This document shows, piece after piece, positions 1-8,464 of a stretch of DNA of 64,000 bases. Below the pieces are notes generated by a model. It worked only from the letters and a program-made list of their open reading frames with translations. It ran no database searches and was not told the origin of the DNA. This DNA comes from an uncultured Acinetobacter sp. (lineage in GTDB: Bacteria; Cyanobacteriota; Vampirovibrionia; Gastranaerophilales; Gastranaerophilaceae). The DNA is taken from NCBI GenBank assembly GCA_947306495.1, contig CAMZGT010000002.1, forward strand, positions 52,187 to 116,186, given 5' to 3'. Each line of letters opens with the position of its first letter. The first letter of the stretch is position 1. The translations under genes were made by a program, and so were the position numbers.

Positions 1-793
1 CCGAATTCAGCATCTCATTATTTGTTGTAACGATTTTAGCTAAACTTTCGTAATTTCTTGTGGTATTAATTGTACTAATCATTTCTCTGATAACATTAGA
101 GTTTGAGAGTTCAAGCATACCCTGTTGAATACAAAATTTTTCTGCTTTTAATTCGGGATTATTGTCTATATCTTTTGGTACAAATCTTGTATCAGAAATT
201 TCAAACAAGTCATCTTTGTCTGAAAAATCCCACATGCCAATAGTTTGAAGCGGAAATTTTTGATTTCCTGCATTAAATTCAATATTTCCGTTTTCGCCTA
301 CAATTACTTGAACTTTATCTCTGACCAAATCAGGGTCTAAATCTTCAGGAACCATTCTTATACGCTTATTACGTACGTCCAGAACGTATTCACCTTGTTT
401 TGTAACCAAGTAATCATCATTATTTACAACAAAAGATCCGTTTCTTGTATAAGAACGTTTCCCGTCAACATTTTCTACTTTAAAAAAACCGTCACCTTCG
501 ATTGCCAAATCATAAGGATTATCCGTTTTTGTAAGTGCGCCTTGAGAAAAATCATGAGTGTATCTTAAAGCTTCAGCTCCCATGCTTACCGAACCTAAGT
601 ATCTCGAATCATTACTCCTTAAAACGGATTTTGCTTGTGTATATACAGCAGATTGCATAACATCCTTAAACCTGAGGGATCCTTTTTTAAATCCGACGGT
701 ATTTACATTAGCAAGGTTATTTGCTGTGTTATCATGCGCATCCATCAGAGCCAGCATTCCGTTAGCGCATGTTGTTAAACCTCTTACTATCAT
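1..793 (-). CDS. Flagellar basal-body rod protein FlgF/FlgG family (3' end off window)
   Basis: Forms part of the rod that carries the flagellum through the periplasm. The minus-strand frame is open from ATG 793 to the window edge (264 codons), so only the extreme C-terminus can be missing. The N-terminus has the rod/hook signature DNTANNLANVNTVGFKKG. The middle has the family block LAIEGDGFFKV near residues 95-105, and the visible end REMISTINTTRNYESLAKIV matches the C-terminal coiled helix of rod proteins. The start overlaps the stop of the upstream lytic transglycosylase (ATGA), so the two are co-translated. FlgF and FlgG cannot be separated on what is visible. The family call is secure. 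Confidence 0.9.
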   Translation of the reverse strand, partial: MIVRGLTTCANGMLALMDAHDNTANNLANVNTVGFKKGSLRFKDVMQSAVYTQAKSVLRSNDSRYLGSVSMGAEALRYTHDFSQGALTKTDNPYDLAIEGDGFFKVENVDGKRSYTRNGSFVVNNDDYLVTKQGEYVLDVRNKRIRMVPEDLDPDLVRDKVQVIVGENGNIEFNAGNQKFPLQTIGMWDFSDKDDLFEISDTRFVPKDIDNNPELKAEKFCIQQGMLELSNSNVIREMISTINTTRNYESLAKIVTTNNEMLNS

Positions 794-1344
794 AATGCTG
801 CTCCTTTCATACTTTCATATTTGCCCAAAACGTTTTTAACATAATTCTGAGTTTCTTGATATGGAGGAATCCCTCCGTATTTTTTAACTGCATTCGGTCC
901 TGCATTATATGCAGCAAGCGCCAAAGATTTGTTGTTATTAAACCTGTCCATTAACCCTTTTAAATATTTTGTTCCGCCTTCAATATTTTGCTCAGGGTCA
1001 TAAGCATTTTTAACACCCAATCCTTCTGCTGTTCCAGGCATTAATTGCATTAATCCCATAGCTCCGCATCTTGAAGTTGCATTTGGGTTAAAACCGGATT
1101 CCTGATTAACAACTGCTTTTACAAAATCTGCATCTAAACCGTTTTTGTCTGCATATTTATCTATAAGGTTGTTAATTTCTGTTTTTGATGCGATTGTCGG
1201 ATTTTTCTTATTTTCAATCTTGGTATCTAATATTTTTTGAAAATCTTCGCTCGGCTGCTGAGTGCCGTAAGATATAAGCGATTGAAATTGATTTTCAATC
1301 GTATGAATTCTTTGCAAAGTTATGTCTAAACTCGTAAGATTCAT
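790..1344 (-). CDS. Lytic transglycosylase (SLT domain, GH23-like)
   Basis: Cleaves peptidoglycan glycan strands. Beside a flagellar rod gene the likely job is opening the wall for rod passage, as the FlgJ muramidase domain does elsewhere. The protein is 184 aa. Residues 1-55 are an uncharacterised helical leader without a signal peptide. The SLT domain follows, with the catalytic glutamate in QESGFNP (E82), then GAMGLMQLMP and AYNAGP near the C-terminus, all standard SLT motifs. It is the first gene of a minus-strand pair and overlaps the rod gene by four bases. The lack of a signal peptide suggests flagellar-apparatus export or that the true start lies elsewhere. Confidence 0.9.
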   Translation of the reverse strand: MNLTSLDITLQRIHTIENQFQSLISYGTQQPSEDFQKILDTKIENKKNPTIASKTEINNLIDKYADKNGLDADFVKAVVNQESGFNPNATSRCGAMGLMQLMPGTAEGLGVKNAYDPEQNIEGGTKYLKGLMDRFNNNKSLALAAYNAGPNAVKKYGGIPPYQETQNYVKNVLGKYESMKGAAL

Positions 1345-1516
1345 CTTACGTTTACCTCTCTTCTATACCTACCAATTTTAAGCGAGTATATTTACACTCA
1401 TACCAAGTCTACAACTATACTATATTATGTATTCCTGCAACTAACATCAATCATATGGTTGAAATTTTAATTATTTTATAGACCATGTGGTTAATATAAA
1501 ATTTTTATAAAAAACC

Positions 1517-1545
1517 TTGTAAAAATATCAATAATGTTGTATTAT
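1517..1545 (+). promoter_or_regulatory. Sigma70-type promoter for the 1609 gene
   Basis: TTGTAA at 1517-1522, a 17-base spacer, and TATTAT at 1540-1545. The ribosome site AAAGGAAA lies at about 1598-1605 before the GTG start. Read from sequence only. Confidence 0.45.
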
Positions 1546-1608
1546 AAGACTTGCGGAGTGTATCATCGTATCCCATAATATTAATGCCGAAAATATGAAA
1601 GGAAACTT

Positions 1609-2172
1609 GTGACACAGTTATCTGTAAACAATAATATATCTTTTCGTTCTTCTTTTTACAGCAGATTTTTTAAATCAGTTCCTGAAAAAGAAATTAAAAA
1701 CTCTGCAAAATATACAAAACTGGGACATATGTTGGCAAGTCCTCATTGGAACAGGGTTGCACTTGGTGTCGGAGCAATTACAACCCAACCTGCACTTGAT
1801 TATTTTAACCCCAGAGTAGACAAAGATACGGCAACTTCGTCTGCATTAAGAACTATTGCTAAAATATGTGTTTGTACAAGTGTAGGTTTTATTGTTCGTG
1901 GAAGTGCATATAAGCTTGTTGAAAAATATGCTCATGGATTGCCATCAGAGGGTTCTACGGTGTTAACACCTGAAGCAATACTTAAAATTAGCGATAAGGT
2001 GTTAAGAGATAACAGTCTAAAGCTTCACAAAAATGCGCTTTCAACGGCATTAGCACTGGGTGTAATGTTCTTTACTAACGTGCTTGTGGATGCTCCGCTA
2101 ACCACAATAGCAGCAAATAAGCTTATTTCTAAATACAAGGCTTATAATGTGAAAAATAAAGGAGGAAATTAA
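1609..2172 (+). CDS. Uncharacterised membrane protein with N-terminal ISFRS motif
   Basis: Not a family I can name. The 187-aa protein starts at GTG 1609 behind AAAGGAAA. It opens with NNNISFRSSFYSRFFKS and then has hydrophobic stretches around residues 50-70, 85-100 and 140-165. The arrangement (hydrophobic helix, QPALDYFNP, charged stretch, helix with SVGFI) resembles the minus-strand protein at 56623-57600, which has RPLSIWMTP and AVGFI at equivalent places and begins with an ISFKS motif. I infer paralogy. It sits two bases before the next gene, so they form an operon of two membrane proteins. Confidence 0.75.
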   Translation: MTQLSVNNNISFRSSFYSRFFKSVPEKEIKNSAKYTKLGHMLASPHWNRVALGVGAITTQPALDYFNPRVDKDTATSSALRTIAKICVCTSVGFIVRGSAYKLVEKYAHGLPSEGSTVLTPEAILKISDKVLRDNSLKLHKNALSTALALGVMFFTNVLVDAPLTTIAANKLISKYKAYNVKNKGGN

Positions 2173-2173
2173 A

Positions 2174-2881
2174 ATGGCTAATTTCTTCCAAAAAGCAGGG
2201 AAATATATTGCAGAAAAAGTATTCAAAAATATAGAAAGCGGTTCCGGAAATATGATACTGATTACAAGTATGACAGGGATAGCATTTTCTTGTATAGCTC
2301 AGACTTTTGCGATATTTATTAATAAAAAATATTCAGTCTCTCAAAAAGCGTTTATGGTACCACAAGAACTTACTGAAGGTGTAATTTCAATAGCGTCAAT
2401 GTTCGCTATTTCAAAACCTTGCCAAAAGGCAGCGAGTAAGATTATGAAATCCGGTAAAATCTTTACCAAAGATATGGCTACTTATATGAAAAAATATGAT
2501 CTAATCGGTAAACGTGGAGAATACGATTTCGATTTTCAAAAAAGTGTTAAAAGTATTATTTCTAAAATTGAAAATTCAGATGAATTTATTAAATCCAATG
2601 CTTGCAAACAAGAAGAATTTTTAGCTGAGCATCACAATATAATTAAAGAGTTTAACGCAGTAAGTGATGCTACTTCCGCATTTGCTACTACAGCGGGAAG
2701 CATTATGTCGACAGCTCTGATTTCTCCATTATTGAGAAATTATGTTGCATCATACTATCAACAAGTAAACCTTAATTATTACAATAAGTTACCTCAAGAG
2801 CGAAAAAACAGTTTTATTGATTATAAAAAATATTCATTTTTGAACCCGTCTTGCTATAGTGGCAGAGTCAATAAAATTTAA
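2174..2881 (+). CDS. Uncharacterised membrane-associated protein
   Basis: The function is unknown. The 235-aa protein has a strong ribosome site (AAAGGAGG just before ATG 2174, inside the end of the previous gene). Hydrophobic segments lie near residues 28-48, 65-80 and 185-205. The middle, about residues 95-150, is charged and probably soluble. The order of a hydrophobic segment, a short basic loop and a second hydrophobic segment is like its upstream neighbour, and it may be a distant relative. It lacks the ISFKS start motif. Translational coupling suggests the two proteins act together. Confidence 0.7.
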   Translation: MANFFQKAGKYIAEKVFKNIESGSGNMILITSMTGIAFSCIAQTFAIFINKKYSVSQKAFMVPQELTEGVISIASMFAISKPCQKAASKIMKSGKIFTKDMATYMKKYDLIGKRGEYDFDFQKSVKSIISKIENSDEFIKSNACKQEEFLAEHHNIIKEFNAVSDATSAFATTAGSIMSTALISPLLRNYVASYYQQVNLNYYNKLPQERKNSFIDYKKYSFLNPSCYSGRVNKI

Positions 2882-3012
2882 AAATTTATAATTATTCAGA
2901 AGTAATTCTTAAGGATTAGATTGTTACATTTTTTAATAAATCTGTAAATCTTGTTGTTGTTGAATTGCAACTGAATGTTTCTGATTAGGAATTCACTCTT
3001 TTGATAAAAAAG

Positions 3013-3041
3013 TTGATTATATGCTATGTTATTGGTATATT
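3013..3041 (+). promoter_or_regulatory. Promoter for the alpha-glucan phosphorylase homologue
   Basis: TTGATT at 3013-3018, an exact 17-base spacer, and TATATT at 3036-3041, about 60 bases before ATG 3100. No operator-like palindrome was noticed. Confidence 0.5.
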
Positions 3042-3099
3042 AGAAAAGGACTTTTTTAGTTCTTTAGTAGTACGCACATAAGTAAGAAGGTTAAAAATT

Positions 3100-4794
3100 A
3101 TGTCATTACCAAATGTAGCTTATTTCTCAATGGAAATTGCAATGGATCAATCCTTAAGCACGTATTCAGGTGGGTTAGGGTTTTTGGCAGGCTCTCATAT
3201 GTTGTCTGCAGGTTACTTACAAATGCCGATGGTAGGTGTAACAATGTTGTGGTCATACGGCTATTATGACCAACGAATCGATCATTCAGGAAATGTTGAA
3301 GTAGCTTATATAAGAAAGTATTATGATTATCTTGAAGATACAGGTATCACTGTAGAAGTTGATACTTTTGGTGAAAGAGTAAAGGTAAAAGCATTCAAGG
3401 TAAATCCTGAGTTGTTTGGCACTTGTCCTGTATATTTGCTGACAACGGATATTGACGGAAACAGTGATTGGGCGAAAAGTATTTCGCACAGATTGTATGA
3501 CGGAAATGAAAGAATAAGAATTGCTCAAGAAACAGTTCTTGGTATTGCAGGTGTAAGAGTTCTGCAAGCAGCAGGATACAATTTTGATGTTATTCACATG
3601 AATGAAGGTCATGCGCTTCCGGCAGCATTTGAACTTTTAAGACAATATAACGGCAGCTTGGAAGAAGTAAGAAGAAAAACTGTTTTTACGACTCACACTC
3701 CTGTTGCTGCAGGTAATGAAGTTCATTGGGTAGATACTCTTCTTGAAGGCGGTTTCTTTGCAGGAGCAAGCAGAGAAAGGGCTATACAACTCGGCGGTGA
3801 AAACTTCTCTTTAACAGTTGCTGCACTTAGAATGTCAAGAATTGCTAATGCTGTTTCACAACTTCACGGTCTTGTTGCTAACAAAATGTGGGAATGGGTT
3901 GAGGACAGATGCCCGATTAGAGCTATTACGAATGCTGTAAACCTTCATTATTGGCAAGATAAAAGAGTTGCAGCTGCTCAAAATGATCCGGAAAAACTTC
4001 TTGAAGTTAAACGTGAAATGAAGGCTGAATTATTCAAATACATTGCGAATGTTGCAGGTAAGAGATTCAATCCGGATGTATTAACTATTACTTGGGCAAG
4101 AAGATTTGCTGACTACAAACGTGCTTGGTTAATATTAATGGACAAAGAAAGAATCGGCAAATTATTAGATGAAGATAAGGTACAAATTATATTTGCAGGT
4201 AAATTCCATCCGGACGATGTAATGGGCAAAGAAATGTTTAATAAGTTGTTGAATCGTTCTCACAGCTTGAAAAACGTTGTTGTACTTCCTGGATATGAAC
4301 TTCAATTATCAGGTATGTTGAAACGTGGTTCTGATATTTGGTTGAATACACCATTAAGACCTTTTGAAGCATCAGGAACTTCCGGTATGTCTGCTAACAT
4401 GAATGGTGCTCTGCACTTATCTATTTTTGACGGATGGACTGTTGAGGGTACATTTAACGGTATTAACGGTTATACGGTGGAATACGAAGGTTTAGATGAC
4501 GATATGCCTTGGGAAGAAAGACATTGGCAAGATCATAAGTGTGTAATGGATATAATTGAAAATCAAATTATTCCTACATACTACAAAAATAAAACTGAAT
4601 GGGCTCGCTTGATGCGTCAAGCAATCAGAACTTCTGAGGCTTACTTCAACTCTGACAGAATGGTAATCGAGTACTACAACAGATTGTATCATCCGATTGC
4701 TCATGATGATTGCACCGGTGGTGAAAAGAAGAAAGAACTTAATCTTTCCGAGACTCCTACATTTGATGCTTGGACATATTCAAATATCAAATAG
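3100..4794 (+). CDS. Short-type alpha-glucan phosphorylase homologue (GT35) lacking the PLP lysine
   Basis: Short GT35 phosphorylases release glucose 1-phosphate from glycogen or maltodextrin. The 564-aa protein has the expected blocks: AYFSMEIAMDQSLSTYSGGL at the N-terminus, HMNEGHALPAA near residue 167, THTPVAAGNEVHW near 202, RFADYKRAW near 336, and EASGTSGM with NGALHLSIFDGW near 424-445. In the family, GTSGM or GTGNM is followed by the lysine that forms the Schiff base with pyridoxal phosphate. Here residue 431 is serine (codon TCT at 4390-4392). Three bases separate TCT from either lysine codon, so a read error is unlikely. The protein may be a non-phosphorolytic or regulatory relative. 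The gene stands alone between a promoter and a strong terminator. Confidence 0.85.
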   Translation: MSLPNVAYFSMEIAMDQSLSTYSGGLGFLAGSHMLSAGYLQMPMVGVTMLWSYGYYDQRIDHSGNVEVAYIRKYYDYLEDTGITVEVDTFGERVKVKAFKVNPELFGTCPVYLLTTDIDGNSDWAKSISHRLYDGNERIRIAQETVLGIAGVRVLQAAGYNFDVIHMNEGHALPAAFELLRQYNGSLEEVRRKTVFTTHTPVAAGNEVHWVDTLLEGGFFAGASRERAIQLGGENFSLTVAALRMSRIANAVSQLHGLVANKMWEWVEDRCPIRAITNAVNLHYWQDKRVAAAQNDPEKLLEVKREMKAELFKYIANVAGKRFNPDVLTITWARRFADYKRAWLILMDKERIGKLLDEDKVQIIFAGKFHPDDVMGKEMFNKLLNRSHSLKNVVVLPGYELQLSGMLKRGSDIWLNTPLRPFEASGTSGMSANMNGALHLSIFDGWTVEGTFNGINGYTVEYEGLDDDMPWEERHWQDHKCVMDIIENQIIPTYYKNKTEWARLMRQAIRTSEAYFNSDRMVIEYYNRLYHPIAHDDCTGGEKKKELNLSETPTFDAWTYSNIK

Positions 4795-4867
4795 CCGAGG
4801 GTGTAAATGGTAGTAGATATGGGTAAATATATTTAACCTGTAAAAAGTAAGCAATAGATATATTTTG

Positions 4868-4908
4868 AGAAAACTGGGCGGATGCCATTGGCATCCGCCC
4901 AGTTTTCT
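4868..4908 (+). terminator. Strong intrinsic terminator after the phosphorylase homologue
   Basis: A perfect 19-bp inverted repeat (4868-4886 with 4890-4908) and a three-base loop ATT. The stem is rich in G and C at its top and A/T at its base, so it ends in TTTTCT followed by TAAAAAT. Confidence 0.85.
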
Positions 4909-4999
4909 TAAAAATACTCTATTTAAATGATGTCAACTTTAAAATTTAGTACTATTCTGATAGTTGAGGGAAAGTGTAGCCCTCAAGAGGGGATTGGTA

Positions 5000-5206
5000 A
5001 TGCTAAATACTGCAACAAATGTTCAATATGCGGAAATTTCTACTTCAATAACAAAAAATTGGACAGAGCAAGCAATTGAATGTTATAAGTTAAACGGTAA
5101 CTGTGCAGAATGTTCTATTCGCAAGGCACACTATTCTTTTGATTGTCAGATGCCGAGAGTCGTTGAAGTTCTTAAGCTGATGGGAGAGCCTGATTTAGAG
5201 GACTGA
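5000..5206 (+). CDS. Small cysteine-rich protein of unknown function
   Basis: A 68-aa protein starting at ATG 5000, chosen because AGAGGGG lies seven bases upstream. A longer in-frame TTG reading from 4964 lacks a ribosome site. Four cysteines sit in the middle with spacing C-x6-C-x2-C-x11-C (CYKLNGNCAEC and later DCQM), which could bind a metal or an iron-sulphur cluster. No membrane segment or signal peptide is present. It may be a small redox or metal-binding protein, but I do not recognise the family. Confidence 0.65.
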   Translation: MLNTATNVQYAEISTSITKNWTEQAIECYKLNGNCAECSIRKAHYSFDCQMPRVVEVLKLMGEPDLED

Positions 5207-5214
5207 TTGATAAC

Positions 5215-5643
5215 TTAAAATCCTGTTTTTTTGATGTATATGTTGGGTTTGGAGTTTCCGTGCGGGTTTGTAATTAATTGTCGGGGGCTTATAATATAAT
5301 TGTTTCCGGAAGGATAAAAGCAGCGTGGTATATATCTTCTTCCGGGGTAATATTTTCCTGTATTACTCCACATACCTGTAGAAAAGCTTCCTATTGGCAT
5401 CATATTTTCATCGTAAAAATATTGTGTATATTCTGATAAAGTTTTTTGCGATGGTGCATTTTCTATAAGTTCTTCCGGTTTTTCGATTTTTTTGTCATAA
5501 AAATCGTATAGTATGAAGTTTTCACCTTCCTTCTTATATGTCCCGACTCGGTTTCCCCACTGGTCATAAACTTTAATTGCGTATGCATTGCAAGTTTGTA
5601 TTGTTAAAATAGCGATCAGAAGAATTAAAATTATTTTATACAA
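5215..5643 (-). CDS. Secreted protein of unknown function
   Basis: A 142-aa protein starting at TTG 5643, with AAAAGGAG about eight bases before it. Residues 1-22 form a signal peptide (basic MYK, then a run of I and L, ending CNAYA). The mature part is rich in Y, G and N and has a YDQWGNRVGTY segment of the kind seen in RHS/MORN-like beta repeats. It probably acts in the periplasm or at the outer surface. It converges with the small Cys-rich gene and ends nine bases from it. No family identified. Confidence 0.7.
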   Translation of the reverse strand: MYKIILILLIAILTIQTCNAYAIKVYDQWGNRVGTYKKEGENFILYDFYDKKIEKPEELIENAPSQKTLSEYTQYFYDENMMPIGSFSTGMWSNTGKYYPGRRYIPRCFYPSGNNYIISPRQLITNPHGNSKPNIYIKKTGF

Positions 5644-5731
5644 GAGTTTTGCTCCTTTTATGTATTAACGATATTTTAACACTAAAGTTCATTTTCGTGC
5701 TATTATGTTAGCAAGGATAGGGGAAAGATTT

Positions 5732-6316
5732 ATGTCGATAAGAAAAGTTGTTAAATATGGTACGCCATCACTTAGAGAATCATCAAAAGAAGTTCATAAA
5801 GTTTCTCAAAAAATAAAAATTTTGGTAGACGATTTGTTGGATACAATGTATGCTCAAAATGGTGTAGGTCTTGCCGCTCCCCAAATTGGTGAAAACTACA
5901 GAATCTTTGTCATAGATGTATCTACAGGGGATGAGCCTTTGAATCCTATGGTGTTTATTAATCCTAAAATAATTAAAAAATCCGGTGCATGTATAAGTCA
6001 TGAAGGATGTTTAAGTTTTCCTGAAGCATTTACTGATGTAAAAAGATATGCAAATGTTATGGTAAAAGCCATGGATAGGAATGGTCGTTCTTTTGTTCTC
6101 GAAGCAAAAGATGGAACTCTTCTTGCTCGTTGCATACAACATGAGTTTGACCATCTTAACGGTGTTTTATTTATTGATCATGTTATTAATCGTTTTGAAG
6201 CAGAAGCAGAGCTTAGCAAAAACAACTTGCCGCCTCTTCAGGTGGACAAAATTCTAGATGAGCCTGAACTTGAGCCTGAAATACAGAAACTGTTGGCAGA
6301 AAAAACACAAAGTTAG
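5732..6316 (+). CDS. def: Peptide deformylase
   Basis: Removes the formyl group from the initiator methionine of new proteins, using Fe2+ in the active site. The start ATG 5732 gives MSIRKVVKYG, the usual deformylase beginning, behind GGGGAAAG. The 27-base in-frame extension upstream is not needed. All three family motifs are present: GVGLAAPQIG at 44-53, EGCLSFPE near 91-98 with the metal cysteine, and QHEFDHLNG near 135-143 with the two metal histidines and catalytic glutamate. The length (194 aa) is slightly above average because of an acidic C-terminal tail. The partner enzyme fmt lies 2 kb downstream in a separate unit. Confidence 0.97.
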   Translation: MSIRKVVKYGTPSLRESSKEVHKVSQKIKILVDDLLDTMYAQNGVGLAAPQIGENYRIFVIDVSTGDEPLNPMVFINPKIIKKSGACISHEGCLSFPEAFTDVKRYANVMVKAMDRNGRSFVLEAKDGTLLARCIQHEFDHLNGVLFIDHVINRFEAEAELSKNNLPPLQVDKILDEPELEPEIQKLLAEKTQS

Positions 6317-6518
6317 GAACGGATTCACAGTATATGAAGTCTTTCGGGGGGGGTAAATGTAAAATGTTTTTATTAACTGTAATATCTTTCCCTTAGAATG
6401 ACTAGATATTCTCTATACATTTTGTTAATTTTTGTAACGATTTCTAAATTTGCCTTAAAGTTTTCCAAAAAGATGCCGTTAATACATGTAAAGATGTCGA
6501 AATAAAGGAGTTTGGGCA

Positions 6519-8321
6519 ATGAGTTTTGAAATCGGTAAAAAGATTAGTATGGATGGAATTACGCTTGAGGACTTGTTAAAAGGTGTTAAAAGCGAAAAAG
6601 AAAAGCAAAATGTCATATCTATCTTTAACAGGTTTAACACTGACAACTCCGATGAAAATGGTAAACAGGTTCTTGACAGAAAAGAACAAAATGCACTATA
6701 TAGTTTCTTGGCGAAATTATCATTTGGCGATGGTAATGTAACAAGGAAAGATGTCAGAGATGAAAATGAACAAAGTTCAACTAAAAATAAATATTCTCAA
6801 ATCAGAGATTTTGTGGCAGCTTTCGAACGTGTAATAGTAGGTTCACAAAAGACCATAGATGCTAAAAATTTTGTTATTGGCGAAGATGGTGGTTACAGTG
6901 TAACAGAAGATAACGGAATCGTAACAACCTATAATAGTAAGAACGAAGTTATTGAGAAAAAAGATTCTTTAGGCAGGAAACTGTTTGAAATTGGTGCTTT
7001 TGATAAGAAATTTTCTTATAAATATAATAATGACGATCCAAATGCAAAGCCGTTTCAAGTAACTATAGTAAAATCAAATGGTAGAACTGAAGATTACTTC
7101 TATATTGATAGATTAGATTGTTATTATTCATATACAAATTCATCTTATGATTACTTTACCCTAGGCCCAAATATAATGTTGCAATCCTCTCAAGTTGATA
7201 TGATGCCTAAAATCATGAATTCTAATTCAGCGACCAATACTCAGGAGCAAGGGCAATCACAACAAACATCACAAACTCAAATTGAACAGCAAAACTATGA
7301 AATACCTGATAACAGACCAATGATGCCAGCCAAACGTTCAAGAGTACATATGCCTAAAGAATGGAATAATAGACAAACATCTCTTCCCGAAGGTATACAA
7401 GAATCAAAAACGGCAGACGAAGTTTTAGAAAAGTTACTGCCGTCAGGTGTAACTTTGACAGACGAGCAGAAAAATCAATTGAAAGCGGATTTGATAAAAT
7501 ATAACCCAAGCGTGTTTAATGCAGCAGGTCAAGTGTATAAAAATGCACTTTGGACGAAATTAGACTTTCTGTCAGAAGAAAATATTCAAAGAAAGTATGC
7601 CGCAGATACCGCAGCACAGCCAGAAGCAAGTATTAATGATGAAGAAGCAGTACAAACAGATAATCAACCTGATGAAACAAGGGCTAATGCCGCAAAACCA
7701 CCAAAGAAAAAAGCAGTTGCTAGTGACGGTGTTATGAATCGGGATTATACTCCTGTCTATATAAAAACAGCTTGCAATGGTGTTGTATACAACGAAACGG
7801 ACGGTCAACACTACAGGCAGCAAGGTGACCAATTCACTTTAATTAAGCCTAAATTTCAGGGATACAAAATTTCTGAGTTTAAATCAGATGGTTCTCATAT
7901 AGAGAAGTTAGTAAAAGGCTCACAAACTGTACTTGTATCGGTTAGTGCAAACGGCAAGGCTACGGGACAAGATTTTTATGTAAACGGTAAAAAGACATCA
8001 CATTACGGATTTTATAATAATGGAGCAAAAAAATCAGATACGAGATATGAAAATGGGCAAAAAAGTCACATTAATTATTTTGCTCCAGACGGAAAAACCA
8101 ATACGGCAACTTTTGATTACAGAAATAGTGAATTATTTATAAAACCATACATAGTAAAAAATAAATATATTGTTTTTGTGAATGGATGTCATTATGAAGT
8201 TCCAAATGCAGGCACCGCATCACGGGATGCTGTAAAAAGAGCATTTGCTGAGCGTTTCAAAAGAGCAGGTGTTCAATTTCAAAAGATATCAGTGTTATTT
8301 CCAAATGGAACAATTGCTTAA
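6519..8321 (+). CDS. Large uncharacterised protein with EF-hand-like N-terminus and MORN-like C-terminus
   Basis: A 600-aa protein (ATG 6519 behind AAAGGAG) that I cannot assign. Residues about 35-75 hold two acidic loops, FNTDNSDENGKQVLDRKEQ and FGDGNVTRKDVRDE, resembling calcium-binding EF-hand loops. A glutamine-rich low-complexity linker lies near 240-265. An acidic, alanine- and proline-rich linker lies near 370-405. Residues 430-530 contain short repeats such as GQDFYVNGKKTSHYGFYNNG and DTRYENGQKSHINYF, which look like YwqK/MORN variant repeats. There is no signal peptide. Its linkers suggest several domains joined by flexible segments. It is transcribed alone. Confidence 0.7.
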   Translation: MSFEIGKKISMDGITLEDLLKGVKSEKEKQNVISIFNRFNTDNSDENGKQVLDRKEQNALYSFLAKLSFGDGNVTRKDVRDENEQSSTKNKYSQIRDFVAAFERVIVGSQKTIDAKNFVIGEDGGYSVTEDNGIVTTYNSKNEVIEKKDSLGRKLFEIGAFDKKFSYKYNNDDPNAKPFQVTIVKSNGRTEDYFYIDRLDCYYSYTNSSYDYFTLGPNIMLQSSQVDMMPKIMNSNSATNTQEQGQSQQTSQTQIEQQNYEIPDNRPMMPAKRSRVHMPKEWNNRQTSLPEGIQESKTADEVLEKLLPSGVTLTDEQKNQLKADLIKYNPSVFNAAGQVYKNALWTKLDFLSEENIQRKYAADTAAQPEASINDEEAVQTDNQPDETRANAAKPPKKKAVASDGVMNRDYTPVYIKTACNGVVYNETDGQHYRQQGDQFTLIKPKFQGYKISEFKSDGSHIEKLVKGSQTVLVSVSANGKATGQDFYVNGKKTSHYGFYNNGAKKSDTRYENGQKSHINYFAPDGKTNTATFDYRNSELFIKPYIVKNKYIVFVNGCHYEVPNAGTASRDAVKRAFAERFKRAGVQFQKISVLFPNGTIA

Positions 8322-8430
8322 AGTTTTGTAACTCCATATCTAAATAAAGTTCACATTCAACCGTTTATTGGTTCACAGACTCAAAAAGTAAATATACGAT
8401 TTGTGTCTGTATTCTTGTTTTGGCTTATTG

Positions 8431-8436
8431 TATAAT
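8431..8436 (+). promoter_or_regulatory. Promoter -10 element for fmt
   Basis: A consensus TATAAT at 8431-8436 with no convincing -35. It overlaps an in-frame ATG at 8435, which therefore cannot be the translation start from this promoter. It supports the downstream TTG 8465. Confidence 0.5.
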
Positions 8437-8464
8437 GTTTTCAAGAGTAAATGAGGATAAAGAT

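Noticed and set aside
3100..4794. Frameshift or read error as the cause of the missing lysine
   Set aside because: The frame and flanking motifs are intact, and three base changes would be needed to turn TCT into a lysine codon.
4964..4999. Upstream TTG start for the Cys-rich protein
   Set aside because: No ribosome site before it, while ATG 5000 has AGAGGGG at a good distance.
6334..6396. Tiny ORF across a G8 run (6346-6353), possible phase-variable peptide
   Set aside because: It would be about 20 codons, has no ribosome site, and lies between a gene and a promoter-less gap. The G run alone is not evidence.
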